Shown: one piece after another, positions 8,083 through 17,508 of the stretch | How the letters are laid out: each line of letters starts with the position of its first letter | Numbering within the stretch: the stretch's first letter is position 1 | NCBI RefSeq assembly: GCF_014237455.1 | Contig: NZ_JABZFL010000029.1 | Span: 1 to 60,305, forward strand | DNA length: 60,305 nt | Source of the DNA: Desulfobacula sp. | GTDB lineage: Bacteria; Desulfobacterota; Desulfobacteria; Desulfobacterales; Desulfobacteraceae | Direction of reading: 5' to 3' | The notes under the pieces: generated by a model | Databases searched by the model: none | Seen by the model: the letters and a program-made list of their open reading frames with translations, nothing else | What the model was told of the DNA's origin: nothing | Program-made: the position numbers and the translations under genes

Positions 8083-11000
8083 ATGCCAAAACGAAGCGAT
8101 TTTAAAAAAGTGCTGATCATTGGTTCAGGCCCCATTGTTATCGGGCAGGCCGGGGAATTTGATTATTCCGGGTCCCAGGCATGTAAGGCGTTGAGAAGTC
8201 TGGGTTACCAGATCGTGTTGGTCAATTCAAATCCAGCCACAATCATGACCGATCCGATTTATGCGGATGCAACGTATATTGAGCCGCTGAATGTAAAAAC
8301 CATTACCCAGATTATTGAAAAAGAACGACCAGATGCAATTTTACCAAATTTGGGTGGTCAAACCGGTCTTAATCTAACCTCTTCGCTCCATGAAGAAGGA
8401 ATTCTTGAAAAATTCAGCGTGAAAGTAATCGGCGTTCAGGTAGACGTGATAAAGCGTGGTGAAGATCGTATTTCTTTTAAAGAAACCATGGATCAGGTGG
8501 GTGTTGAAATGCCGAAAAGCAAACCTGCCCACACCCTGAAAGAAGCAGTGGAAATTGCAGAAAATATGGGATTCCCCCTTGTGATTCGACCGGCATACAC
8601 CATGGGCGGTACTGGTGGCGGCCATGTTTATAATATGGAGGAATTTAGAACCATTGCCCAGCGCGGACTTCAGGTCAGTCGTGTGCATCAGATCCTGGTT
8701 GAAGAATCGGTGATCGGCTGGGAAGAGCTTGAACTTGAAGTGGTAAGAGATTCAAAAGGGCAAAAAGTCACAGTTTGCTTTATTGAAAATGTGGATGCCA
8801 TGGGTGTTCATACCGGCGACTCATTTTGTGTTGCACCGATGTTAACTATCAGCCAGGAACTACAGGACCGACTCCAAAAATACTCCTATGATATTGTGGA
8901 TGCCATCGGCGTTATCGGTGGGACCAATGTTCAATTTGCGCATAATCCGGAAACCGACCGTGTGGTGGTAATTGAAATCAACCCGAGAACATCGAGATCA
9001 TCTGCACTGGCATCTAAAGCCACAGGGTTTCCTATTGCCCTGATTTCTTCACTGCTGGCTTGCGGGTTAACCCTGGATGAGATTCCATACTGGCGGGATG
9101 GAACTCTGGAAAAATATACACCAAGCGGCGACTATGTTGTGGTTAAATTCGCCAGATGGGCGTTTGAAAAATTCAAAGGTGTTGAAGATAAACTGGGTAC
9201 TCAAATGCGCGCTGTGGGCGAAGTAATGAGCATCGGTAAAACTTATAAGGAAGCGTTTCATAAAGCGATCCGAAGCCTGGAAAACAGTCGTCACGGACTC
9301 GGTTTTGCAAACGATTTCAATAAGAAAACCTTAGATGAGCTTATGAGGCTTTTAGTAGAAGCCACCAGCGAACGTCAATACATCCTTTATGAGGCTATGC
9401 GGAAAGGAGCAGATCTTGATGAACTCCACCAACGCACCCATATTAAAATGTGGTTCTTAGAGCAGATGAAGGGACTTGTTGAAACAGAAGAAAAAGTGCT
9501 CGCCTGCAAAGGAAAAGAAATACCATCTGATGTGCTCATTCAAGCAAAAAAAGAGGGTTTTTCCGATCGTTATCTAAGTCAAATTCTGGATACTTCCGAA
9601 AAATCAATTCGAGATATGAGACTTGGCCTTGGGCTCGCTCAAGCCTGGGATGCGGTACCCGTAAGTGGTGTTGAAGATGCTGCCTATTACTACTCTACTT
9701 ATAATGCTAAAGATAAAGTTTCTATCACTGATAACAAAAAAATTATTGTTTTAGGTGGTGGACCCTACAGAATTGGCCAGGGAATCGAATTTGACTATTG
9801 TTGTGTTCATGCGGCCTTTACTTTAAAAGAGGCCGGTTATGAAACAATTATGATCAACTGTAATCCTGAAACCGTTTCCACCGATTATGACACTTCAGAC
9901 AAACTCTACTTTGAGCCTCTCACTTTAGAGGATGTGCTCAGCATTTATGAAAAAGAAAAACCAGAAGGCGTCCTGATTCAATTTGGCGGCCAGACACCGT
10001 TAAATATTGCCAACGAACTCAAAGAAGCTGGTGTTAATATTATCGGGACCACTCCGGAAACCATTGATTTAGCCGAAGATCGAGAGCATTTCCGTGACAT
10101 GATGACAGAGCTTGGCATCCCAATGCCGGCGTCAGGTATTGCCCGGAGCGCTGAAGAAGCCATTGAAATCGCTACTGATATCGGATACCCGATTATTATC
10201 CGCCCCTCATATGTTTTGGGTGGAAGGGGGATGGAAATCGTTTTTAATGAAACATCACTTCGGCACTATGTAACCCAAGCCGAAGAAATCAGCCCTAAAA
10301 TGCCGATTCTGGTCGACCGCTTTCTGGAAAATGCAATCGAAGCTGAGGCAGATGCACTATCAGACGGAACATCTGCATACGTCCCATCCATTATGCAGCA
10401 TGTGGAATTTGCCGGTATCCATTCGGGTGATTCCGCCTGTGTGATTCCACCGGTAATGATTTCTGAAAAACATATGGATACCATTAATGAATATACACGA
10501 AAAATAGCCATCCAATTTGGTGTTGTGGGGTTGTTGAATATTCAATATGCCATTGGCAGTGATGACAAGGTTTATATTTTAGAAGCCAACCCGAGAGCAT
10601 CCAGAACGGTTCCATTGGTTTCAAAAGTATGTGGATTTTCTATGGCTCGCATCGCCACAGAACTGGCTCTTGGAAAAAAATTAGAAGATATGAATTTGAA
10701 AAAACGGGAATACCCTCATTTTGGTGTCAAAGAATCAATCTTCCCATTCAATATGTTTCCGGAAGTTGACCCGCTGCTGGGACCTGAAATGCGATCCACA
10801 GGTGAAGTTCTTGCCATGGCTGATTCATTTCCCCAAGCCTTTTTCAAAGCACAAGAAGCAGTACAGCAACCCCTACCCACTTCCGGCACCGTACTGATCA
10901 CGGTTGCAGAAAGAGATAAAGAAAAAATACTCGAAGCAGCTCAGGAATTTATCAACATCGCTTTTGCAATCCGCGCCACTGACGGTACTGCAAAATTCTT

Positions 11001-11286
11001 AAAAGCAAACGACATCCCATGTGAAACCGTCTTAAAAATTCACGAGGGACGACCTAACATTGTGGATGAAATCAAAAACGGCTCTATCGAGCTTTTGATC
11101 AACACCCCTCACGGATCAAAATCCGAACACGATGATTCCGAAATCCGTAAAGCCGCTATCCGCCACAACGTTCCCTACATCACAACAACCGCCGCCGCCA
11201 TGGCCGCTGCCGTCGGCATTAAACTATACCTGAAAGAAGGTACTGACATCAAATCGCTGCAAGAGCGACACGCGGTTATTTGCTAA
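8083..11286 (+). CDS. carB: Carbamoyl-phosphate synthase large subunit
   Basis: A full-length 1067-residue CarB. It makes carbamoyl phosphate from bicarbonate, two ATP and ammonia delivered by the small subunit, feeding pyrimidine and arginine synthesis. Two homologous halves are visible, each with a preATP-grasp and an ATP-grasp domain: the first opens GSGPIVIGQAGEFDYSGSQA, and the second opens with LGGGPYRIGQGIEFDY near residue 561. The oligomerisation region lies between them. A C-terminal methylglyoxal-synthase-like regulatory domain covers about residues 930-1060. AAGGAAAGG lies before ATG 8083. carA is not adjacent; the pyrimidine genes at 21.3-23.7 kb are separate. Confidence 0.97.
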   Translation: MPKRSDFKKVLIIGSGPIVIGQAGEFDYSGSQACKALRSLGYQIVLVNSNPATIMTDPIYADATYIEPLNVKTITQIIEKERPDAILPNLGGQTGLNLTSSLHEEGILEKFSVKVIGVQVDVIKRGEDRISFKETMDQVGVEMPKSKPAHTLKEAVEIAENMGFPLVIRPAYTMGGTGGGHVYNMEEFRTIAQRGLQVSRVHQILVEESVIGWEELELEVVRDSKGQKVTVCFIENVDAMGVHTGDSFCVAPMLTISQELQDRLQKYSYDIVDAIGVIGGTNVQFAHNPETDRVVVIEINPRTSRSSALASKATGFPIALISSLLACGLTLDEIPYWRDGTLEKYTPSGDYVVVKFARWAFEKFKGVEDKLGTQMRAVGEVMSIGKTYKEAFHKAIRSLENSRHGLGFANDFNKKTLDELMRLLVEATSERQYILYEAMRKGADLDELHQRTHIKMWFLEQMKGLVETEEKVLACKGKEIPSDVLIQAKKEGFSDRYLSQILDTSEKSIRDMRLGLGLAQAWDAVPVSGVEDAAYYYSTYNAKDKVSITDNKKIIVLGGGPYRIGQGIEFDYCCVHAAFTLKEAGYETIMINCNPETVSTDYDTSDKLYFEPLTLEDVLSIYEKEKPEGVLIQFGGQTPLNIANELKEAGVNIIGTTPETIDLAEDREHFRDMMTELGIPMPASGIARSAEEAIEIATDIGYPIIIRPSYVLGGRGMEIVFNETSLRHYVTQAEEISPKMPILVDRFLENAIEAEADALSDGTSAYVPSIMQHVEFAGIHSGDSACVIPPVMISEKHMDTINEYTRKIAIQFGVVGLLNIQYAIGSDDKVYILEANPRASRTVPLVSKVCGFSMARIATELALGKKLEDMNLKKREYPHFGVKESIFPFNMFPEVDPLLGPEMRSTGEVLAMADSFPQAFFKAQEAVQQPLPTSGTVLITVAERDKEKILEAAQEFINIAFAIRATDGTAKFLKANDIPCETVLKIHEGRPNIVDEIKNGSIELLINTPHGSKSEHDDSEIRKAAIRHNVPYITTTAAAMAAAVGIKLYLKEGTDIKSLQERHAVIC

Positions 11287-11380
11287 ATAAATTAAGATAA
11301 ATTCAACTCTGGAAGCATCAATCCGGATGGAAGATAGGAACGACATTGGGAAAAATTTGGATTTAGGAGGAGTACACAGC

Positions 11381-12385
11381 ATGACAAATGAAGGTACCTT
11401 TAAAGCGCTTGTGGTAGAGAAAGGTGATGGCCAACTGGTGGCGACGGTGAAACATCTGACGGTTGCGGATCTGCCCCGGGAAGATGTGCTGATCCAAGTA
11501 GACTATTCCACCTTGAATTATAAAGAAGGTCTGGGATTTGCAAACCGCAATAAAATATTTCGCATCTTTCCGATAGTACCAGGTGTTGACCTGGCAGGAA
11601 CTGTGGTTGAATCAGAATCTCCCAATTTCAAGCCCGGCGACCAGGTCATATTAAATGGATGGAGTGTGGGTGAGAGATATTGGGGTGGCTATGCGCAGAT
11701 GGCCAGGATTAAATCTGATTTCCTAATCCCCCTCCCCAAAGGTATGGATACCAGGAAGGCCATGGCCATCGGTACTGCCGGCTACACGGCTATGCTCTTA
11801 ACTATGACCCTGGAAGAAGCCGGGGTAAAACCGGACAGCGGTCCAATCATCGTCACCGGTGCCGCTGGCGGGGTGGGAAGCAACGCGGTAGCCATTCTTG
11901 CCAAGCTCGGATATGAAGTAACCACCCTCACCAAAGCGGGACAGGAATTCACCCACGATTTTTTGAGGCAAATCGGAGCCAAGGAGTTTGCCGGCGGTAA
12001 AGAATGGTCACAGATGCCGACACCTCTTGAAACTCAGAAATGGGCCGGCGCAGTTGATACAGTCGGCAGTAACGTACTCGCACGGGTCCTTTCCGAAATG
12101 AAATATGCCGGATGTGTGGCGGCCTGTGGGCTGGCAGGAGGGTACGACCTGCCCATTACAGTAATGCCATTTATTCTGAGGGGTGTTAGCCTGAGAGGGG
12201 TTGATTCGGTATCGTGCCCCAAGCAGAGAAGAATAGCAGCCTGGGATCGATTGGTGACTGATATCCCCGACGCAGCACTGGACAAAATCAATAAAATAAT
12301 AAACCTTGATGAAGTACCCCGGTACGCCAATGAAATCCTGGCGGGCAACATCACCGGCCACATTGTGGTCGATGTCAATGCCTGA
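11381..12385 (+). CDS. acuI: AcuI/YhdH family acryloyl-CoA reductase (quinone oxidoreductase-like MDR)
   Basis: A 334-residue zinc-free medium-chain dehydrogenase. It shows the YhdH/AcuI features: F-K-A-L-V-V-E at the start, D-Y-S-T-L-N-Y-K-E-G-L near residue 45, P-G-V-D-L-A-G-T-V, and the Rossmann loop TGAAGGVGSNAVAIL near residue 150. AcuI enzymes reduce acryloyl-CoA to propionyl-CoA with NADPH, detoxifying acrylate made from DMSP or 3-hydroxypropionate. An AGGAGG at 11365 points to ATG 11381; an earlier in-frame ATG at 11327 has no ribosome site. A MaoC-like hot-dog gene follows. Confidence 0.85.
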   Translation: MTNEGTFKALVVEKGDGQLVATVKHLTVADLPREDVLIQVDYSTLNYKEGLGFANRNKIFRIFPIVPGVDLAGTVVESESPNFKPGDQVILNGWSVGERYWGGYAQMARIKSDFLIPLPKGMDTRKAMAIGTAGYTAMLLTMTLEEAGVKPDSGPIIVTGAAGGVGSNAVAILAKLGYEVTTLTKAGQEFTHDFLRQIGAKEFAGGKEWSQMPTPLETQKWAGAVDTVGSNVLARVLSEMKYAGCVAACGLAGGYDLPITVMPFILRGVSLRGVDSVSCPKQRRIAAWDRLVTDIPDAALDKINKIINLDEVPRYANEILAGNITGHIVVDVNA

Positions 12386-12471
12386 TACAGTTGGAATATC
12401 GATAACGAGGCAATACATACTTCCCTGTAGGGAAATTAAGAAAAAATAATATTAAGAGGAGTAATCATCTT

Positions 12472-12927
12472 ATGGGTAAAATAACAGCAGGTACAAAAAT
12501 TCCTTGTCGGGTATGCAGAACACTTGATGTGGGGGACTTCTCCATACTGCATCAACTCACCTGGTTCAATATGGCAGTTCACAGCAATTCCGAGTATGCC
12601 AAGAGAACATGGTTCAAGGAACGCTCTCTGGCAGGCCCGATCATCTTTGCCGTAGCCGACGGTCTGGTCCACCATGCGGACAATATCGCTGAACTTCTGG
12701 CCCAGGACGGGTATGAAATTTATGCTTACATTGGCGTAGACAATATGAAGATCACCTCTCCAGTGCTATTTGGGGATACACTCAAGGCTGATGCCGAAGT
12801 GGTTGATATTCGTCCCACCAAAAACCCGGAAAGATTTTTGTTCATATACAAAAATAAAACCTATAACCAGCGTGATCAGCAGGTGATCGAATACCAGACT
12901 AGCATGATAGTCACTAAGAAAGAATAA
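12472..12927 (+). CDS. MaoC-like hot-dog fold protein (putative acyl-CoA hydratase/dehydratase)
   Basis: A 151-residue single hot-dog domain. The pattern G-P-I-I-F-A-V-A-D-G-L near residue 62 and the late strand pattern I-T-S-P-V-L-F-G-D-T-L-K-A-D-A-E-V are typical of MaoC/FAS1-like hydratases (D-x-x-P-V-x-x-G-D-x-L). Such proteins hydrate enoyl-CoA or act as thioesterase-like partners. AAGAGGAG precedes ATG 12472. The nearest gene is acuI 86 bp upstream, which suggests the two act on the same short acyl-CoA. The classical hydratase D-x-x-x-x-H dyad is not clearly seen, so the reaction is uncertain. Confidence 0.65.
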   Translation: MGKITAGTKIPCRVCRTLDVGDFSILHQLTWFNMAVHSNSEYAKRTWFKERSLAGPIIFAVADGLVHHADNIAELLAQDGYEIYAYIGVDNMKITSPVLFGDTLKADAEVVDIRPTKNPERFLFIYKNKTYNQRDQQVIEYQTSMIVTKKE

Positions 12928-13065
12928 GCAAGTGCCCTGGCGGGACCGTTCTGTCCGCGAACGGTTCGAACGGAGGCGAGCTAATTTAAGGACTATACAT
13001 TATGACAAGTGAACCAGGATTTTTAAAGGAGTAACAGGATTTTTCAGATTGAAATTACTAAACAG

Positions 13066-13761
13066 TGGCACGATACTTTTCCTGAGGGTCATGTTGGCGT
13101 ATTGATCATTGATAATGTGGATAATGCCAGGCGCATAACTCTTCTGGATCAGAGGAAAAAACGAATTGAATCAAGTCTTCGTGAAAAGTTCGCGGAGTTT
13201 TCTCGAACAGACTTCATCGAGATGGAGGTTTTGAAGGCCTATCGAAATTACTATAAAAAATTCAAAAAAACGTATCATGTACAGCTTCAGTTAGAGTCAG
13301 TTGTGCAAAAGGGTAAGTCTCTGCCGAATGTAAGTCCGCTAGTTGATGCGAATTTTGCCGCTGAGTTGGAAACACTTGTACTAACCGCCGGACATGATGT
13401 AGATTTGCTTGAACCCCCATTAACCATTGATGCTACACAAGGGGATGAAGTGTTTATTCAGATGAATGGTTCAGTCCGATCTCTGAAGCCAAATGATATG
13501 ATGATGTCAGACGGTAAGGGAGTTATATGCACTATTATCTATGGTCAGGATAAGCGTACGCCAATTTCCCCGGACACCCGTCGTGCGCTTTACGTGGCAT
13601 ACGGGCCTCCGGGAGTACCAGTGGCGGTGGTCCAGCAGCAACTCGATACAATCCGAGAGAACGTACTACTCTTTGCGCCGGAAGCTAAGGTTAAAATGGT
13701 TAAGATATACTCTGCATTAAAAGAGGAGAAGAAAAATACCAGCGTTAAGCGACATATATAA
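13066..13761 (+). CDS. B3/B4 tRNA-binding domain protein with disturbed 5' end
   Basis: A B3/4-domain protein (the fold of the editing domain of phenylalanyl-tRNA synthetase beta), recognised by the core Y-Y-K-x-F-K-K-T-Y-H-V-Q-L-Q-L-E-S-V and by G-D-x-x-x-M-N-G followed by L-K-P-N-D-M-M-M-S-D. Stand-alone members may deacylate or sense amino-acyl compounds; function is not proven. The conserved frame has no ATG: GTG 13066 or TTG 13102 are the only starts after stop 13060. The expected N-terminus (FQIEITKQWHDTF) is readable one frame away just upstream, behind an AAAGGAG site, so a base seems to have been lost in the T run at 13078-13080. It overlaps the next gene by about 26 bp. Confidence 0.6.
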   Translation, partial: WHDTFPEGHVGVLIIDNVDNARRITLLDQRKKRIESSLREKFAEFSRTDFIEMEVLKAYRNYYKKFKKTYHVQLQLESVVQKGKSLPNVSPLVDANFAAELETLVLTAGHDVDLLEPPLTIDATQGDEVFIQMNGSVRSLKPNDMMMSDGKGVICTIIYGQDKRTPISPDTRRALYVAYGPPGVPVAVVQQQLDTIRENVLLFAPEAKVKMVKIYSALKEEKKNTSVKRHI

Positions 13762-14299
13762 AACCTTTGAGGCAAAAACCCGTGGGTATAAAAAAGATGC
13801 GGCCTGCGAGAAGGGGTGCGGATTCTGTTGCAAAGAGGCCGGAAGAATTGATATTACCACCCTTGAAGGGCTGGTCATCAGAAAGGCCATGAAAGGGTTT
13901 GCAAGGTCCCGGCAGAAAAGCCTGACCAAGCTTTTTCAGCAGGAAATCAAGAAAAGGGAAAACAAGGTCATGGCCCCCTGTCCGTTTTTAATGAAGAACA
14001 ATGCCTGCATGATTTATGAGGTCAGGCCATTTTCCTGCCGTAGGATCTATTCCGCCCATGTATGCTCCCGGGAAAATCCACCTGTGGTGAACCGCCAGGT
14101 CATGGAAGCAGCAGATCGATCCATAAAGGAATTACAACGATTGGACATTATCGGATATACGGGCCATTTGTCCTATATTCTTTACATGCTTTCCTCTCCG
14201 GCTTTTTTGAACACCTATAAAAAAGGGGAGTTCAAGCCGGAAGAGATCATGGAATTTGGAAAAGCCCATAAAATTGCTATTAATAAAATGATGGTGTAA
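13736..14299 (+). CDS. YkgJ family cysteine-cluster protein without a canonical start codon
   Basis: The frame from 13736 reads I-P-A-L-S-D-I-Y-K-T-F-E and then the YkgJ cluster A-C-E-K-G-C-G-F-C-C, with a second set P-C-P-F-L-x-x-x-x-A-C-M-I-Y-E-V-R-P-F-S-C-R near residue 80. The family is assumed to bind a metal centre. No ATG, GTG or TTG lies between the stop at 13718 and the cysteine cluster. The first ATG, at 13889, would remove the first cysteine cluster. An AGGAG element sits about 6-8 bases before the ATA at 13736, so either ATA is used or an ATG was lost. The length (about 187 residues) is otherwise normal. Confidence 0.55.
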   Translation: MPALSDIYKTFEAKTRGYKKDAACEKGCGFCCKEAGRIDITTLEGLVIRKAMKGFARSRQKSLTKLFQQEIKKRENKVMAPCPFLMKNNACMIYEVRPFSCRRIYSAHVCSRENPPVVNRQVMEAADRSIKELQRLDIIGYTGHLSYILYMLSSPAFLNTYKKGEFKPEEIMEFGKAHKIAINKMMV

Positions 14300-14354
14300 C
14301 GTGTAACCTCGGACCCTGGTTGACCATCAAGGACCAAATCATTTGATCTCACCA

Positions 14355-16007
14355 TTAGCGCCGATCCAGCCAGATATCTAAAGACATCTGTGTGAGTTTG
14401 TATTTCTGGATCTTGCCTGATGCAGTCATGGGGTAATCTTCAAGAAAATGGACATATCTGGGAATTTTGTACCGGCTGATTTTGCCCCGGCAAAAATCAC
14501 TGACATCACTGGGCTCAATTTGGGCGTCTTCTTTTAGTATGATAAAGGCACCCACTTCCTCTCCATATTTTTTGCTGGGAACGGCAGCCACCTGGATATC
14601 CCGAATCTCATCCATGCGATAAAGAAATTCCTCGATTTCTCTTGGGTAGATATTTTCACCCCCACGGATAATCATATCCTTATGACGACCGGTGATGGAG
14701 AGATTGCCATGTCTGTCCATGATACCCAGGTCCCCGGAGTGGAGCCAGCCCTCTGAATCTATGGTTTCTTTTGTGGCATCCGGGTTATTGTAATATCCCT
14801 TCATGACATTGTACCCCCGGCAGCAGACTTCTCCTTGAGTGCCATGTTCAAGTGTCTGTCCGGTCTCGGGGTTCACAATTTTGAGTTCAATATGGGGAAG
14901 GGCACGGCCAACGGTTTCCACCCGGAGGCGGATATCATCACCAATGCGAGTATAGGTCATGACAGGGGACGCTTCTGTTAGTCCATAGCAGATGGTGACA
15001 TCTTTCATGTTCATCTGGTCGATGACTTGTTCCATGACATGTACCGGGCAATTGGACCCGGCCATTATACCGGTGCGCAAAGAGGAAAAATCAAATTTAG
15101 CAAACATGGGATGCTCAAGGATAGCAATGAACATGGTGGGCACCCCATAAAGGGCTGTGCATTTTTCCTGCTCTACTGAAGCCATGACCAGCAGGGGATC
15201 AAACCCTTCCAGAATAACCATGCAGCTAGCATGGTTCACAGCGGCCAATACCCCCAGGACACAGCCAAAACAATGGAAGAGTGGTACTGGAAGGCATACC
15301 CGATCGTTTTCAGTGAAATTCTGGTTTGCACCTATCCAATATCCGTTATTGCCAATATTGTAATGGGTAAGCATGACTCCCTTGGGGAATCCGGTTGTAC
15401 CGGATGTATATTGCATATTGACCACATCATGTGGATTTAAATCGTCCTGCCGGGCTTGAAAGTCAGCATCGGGAACCATCACACCCAGGGCACGAATTTC
15501 CGGTATGCTGTACATGCCCCTGTGTTTTTCAGGGCCTAAAAATCCCACCCTTTTTAAATGAGGAAAATTCGGACTCGATAACGACCCTCTCTGGCAGGTT
15601 TTTAATTCCGGTACCAGATCATAAATTGTGTTGACATAATCGGTGTCCTGGAACCCGTCAATCAAAAAGATGTTTTCTGTCTCCGACTGGGTGAGCAGGT
15701 ATTCAAGTTCAGCTGCCTTATAGTTTGTGTTTACGGTCAAAAGAATGGCCCCGATTTTGGCGGTGGCAAATTGAAGGGTGACCCAGAAGGGGATATTGGT
15801 GGCCCATACAGCCACTTTCTCACCTTTTTGAATGCCCAGTGCCATCAACCCTTTGGCTGTTTCATTCACTACGTTGGAAAATTGTTTGTAGGTCAGCCTG
15901 AAGTCCCGGTCAACATATACAATAGCCGGATGATCCGGAAATTTTTCCACGGCCCGGTCCAGGATCTGGCCCAGGGTCCGCTCTCTTAATCCTTGCTCTG
16001 TATCCAT
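14355..16007 (-). CDS. AMP-binding acyl-CoA synthetase (fatty-acid CoA ligase family)
   Basis: A 550-residue ANL-superfamily enzyme that activates a carboxylic acid with ATP to the acyl-AMP and then the CoA thioester. Visible motifs are the P-loop YTSGTTGFPKGVMLTH near residue 205, Y-G-L-T-E-A-S-P near residue 340, H-S-G-D-L-G near residue 423 and the catalytic lysine in ASGKIQKYKL near the C-terminus. It is closest in pattern to medium/long-chain FadD-like synthetases, but the chain length is not readable. It begins 15 bp after the XRE-cupin gene, so regulator and enzyme form one transcript and the regulator probably senses its substrate or product. Confidence 0.9.
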   Translation of the reverse strand: MDTEQGLRERTLGQILDRAVEKFPDHPAIVYVDRDFRLTYKQFSNVVNETAKGLMALGIQKGEKVAVWATNIPFWVTLQFATAKIGAILLTVNTNYKAAELEYLLTQSETENIFLIDGFQDTDYVNTIYDLVPELKTCQRGSLSSPNFPHLKRVGFLGPEKHRGMYSIPEIRALGVMVPDADFQARQDDLNPHDVVNMQYTSGTTGFPKGVMLTHYNIGNNGYWIGANQNFTENDRVCLPVPLFHCFGCVLGVLAAVNHASCMVILEGFDPLLVMASVEQEKCTALYGVPTMFIAILEHPMFAKFDFSSLRTGIMAGSNCPVHVMEQVIDQMNMKDVTICYGLTEASPVMTYTRIGDDIRLRVETVGRALPHIELKIVNPETGQTLEHGTQGEVCCRGYNVMKGYYNNPDATKETIDSEGWLHSGDLGIMDRHGNLSITGRHKDMIIRGGENIYPREIEEFLYRMDEIRDIQVAAVPSKKYGEEVGAFIILKEDAQIEPSDVSDFCRGKISRYKIPRYVHFLEDYPMTASGKIQKYKLTQMSLDIWLDRR

Positions 16008-16022
16008 CTTTTACTCGCTTAT

Positions 16023-16592
16023 TTATTCAGGTATATAGATGACAGCGTGAATTTCGGCTTTTTCCTGGCCGACACAAGACACATAATGGGGGACAATGGA
16101 GTTGTAGTAGACAGAGTCTCCGGTATCCAATATATGGGTTTCATTACCGTATATCACTTCTATACTGCCCTTAATCACCGCAATAAATTCTTCTCCTTCG
16201 TGGGAAGAAAGGGCTTTTTCACTGGCGGACTCGGGCAGAATTTCGACAAAAAACGGTTCCATGTGGCGGTCGGCCTTACCTTGTCCCAGTGAATAAAAAT
16301 TCAGTGCAGTGGTTTTGTTTTTTCCACCAAGAACTGAAAATTTTGAGGCTCTATTCGCCTTGCGGACAATATAAGGGTCAGATGTTTCCTGGTCATCCAA
16401 AAAGGTACCCAGTCTCACCCCCAGTGCCCTGGCAATTTTCATTAAAGGCCCCAAGGGGGGGTAAACATCCTCTTTGAGCATGGTGTCAATAAAGCTTGAG
16501 TCAAGACCTGTTGTATCAGCAAGCCCATGGACATCCATCTGTCGTTTTTCCATATATGTTTTGATTCGTTTGTTCACTTTTACAGTCTGCAT
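16023..16592 (-). CDS. XRE family transcriptional regulator with C-terminal cupin
   Basis: A 189-residue XRE-cupin protein, a second member of the architecture seen at 2166. The N-terminal HTH covers about residues 5-65 (V-H-G-L-A-D-T-T-G-L-D-S-S-F-I-D). The cupin covers 110-185 (S-S-H-E-G-E-E-F-I-A-V-I-K-G, G-D-S-V-Y-Y-N-S-I-V-P-H). GGAG lies 8 bases before ATG 16592; an in-frame TTG five codons upstream is less likely. The acyl-CoA synthetase follows 15 bp later. The likely role is substrate-responsive control of that gene. Confidence 0.85.
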   Translation of the reverse strand: MQTVKVNKRIKTYMEKRQMDVHGLADTTGLDSSFIDTMLKEDVYPPLGPLMKIARALGVRLGTFLDDQETSDPYIVRKANRASKFSVLGGKNKTTALNFYSLGQGKADRHMEPFFVEILPESASEKALSSHEGEEFIAVIKGSIEVIYGNETHILDTGDSVYYNSIVPHYVSCVGQEKAEIHAVIYIPE

Positions 16593-16698
16593 CGTTTCTC
16601 CACGCAAAATTAAAAAAAATAGATATAATATATGGTGTAGCGTTTGTCAAAATAATCATAATAAAAAACTGTTTTTTTACAAGGCTTTGACAAGAACT

Positions 16699-17445
16699 AT
16701 GAAAATTTTTATACAATTTGACAGGCAATTTGAATTTTTTTTAACCAAGAAGAAAATCAGCCGGGGATTTGAATTTTTTTTAGATAGAAACGCCTCGGTC
16801 AAGGATATCATTGAATCATTTGGTGTCCCGCATACAGAAATCGGCAATCTTTATTTTAATCATCAAAAAATTGATTTTTCATTTATCCCCGGCACCCATG
16901 GGATCTTGGATGTCCATGGCATAACGCCCCCTTTCAATGTCCAGTTGTCTTCAAATTTACGACCCAAACCGTTTAATACGATTAAGTTTATTGCAGATGT
17001 CAATGTGATCCGGTTAGGAAAGCTTATGATCTTATTGGGATTTGATGTTGATCTCTCATCATCTAATTCTGACAATATGATAGCCCAGATAGCCAAATCT
17101 CAGAGTCGAATCGTCTTGACCCGTGATACCGCTCTTTTAAAAAGAAATAAAATCGTTTATGCAAGGAGGATCCGGGCAAACATGCCCTGGGAGCAGCTTG
17201 TTGAAACAATTACTTTTTTTGGATTGGAAGGGATGATCTCTTTTTTTTCAAGATGTACGGCGTGTAATATCAAGCTTGCAGAGGTCGAAAAAAAAGAGGT
17301 GCTTCATCTTTTGGAACCAAAAACAAAACGTTATTTTCATACTTTTTTTCAATGCCCCCAATGTAAAAAAGTTTTTTGGAAGGGTTCCCATTACGATAAT
17401 ATATGCCAAAAGATATCATCCATAGGAATTTCAATAAATCATTGA
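16699..17445 (+). CDS. Mut7-C RNase domain protein with N-terminal ubiquitin-like fold
   Basis: A 248-residue protein with a ThiS/ubiquitin-like beta-grasp region (residues 1-80) and a Mut7-C domain (about 90-245). The second has K-F-I-A-D-V-N-V-I-R-L-G-K-L-M-I-L-L-G-F-D-V, R-I-V-L-T-R-D-T-A-L-L, and a zinc ribbon with C-T-A-C and C-P-Q-C-K-K-V-F-W-K-G-S-H. Mut7-C is a PIN-like RNase fold with acidic residues, here with the first Asp in FIADVNV, and the beta-grasp fusion is common in bacteria. RNA target and role are unknown. ATG 16699 is the natural start; no strong ribosome site is present. Confidence 0.8.
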   Translation: MKIFIQFDRQFEFFLTKKKISRGFEFFLDRNASVKDIIESFGVPHTEIGNLYFNHQKIDFSFIPGTHGILDVHGITPPFNVQLSSNLRPKPFNTIKFIADVNVIRLGKLMILLGFDVDLSSSNSDNMIAQIAKSQSRIVLTRDTALLKRNKIVYARRIRANMPWEQLVETITFFGLEGMISFFSRCTACNIKLAEVEKKEVLHLLEPKTKRYFHTFFQCPQCKKVFWKGSHYDNICQKISSIGISINH

Positions 17446-17508
17446 AAAAAAATTTTGTTTGATTATCCAAAGACTAGATTCATATTTACAAAATTTGCAT
17501 AGAAAAAA

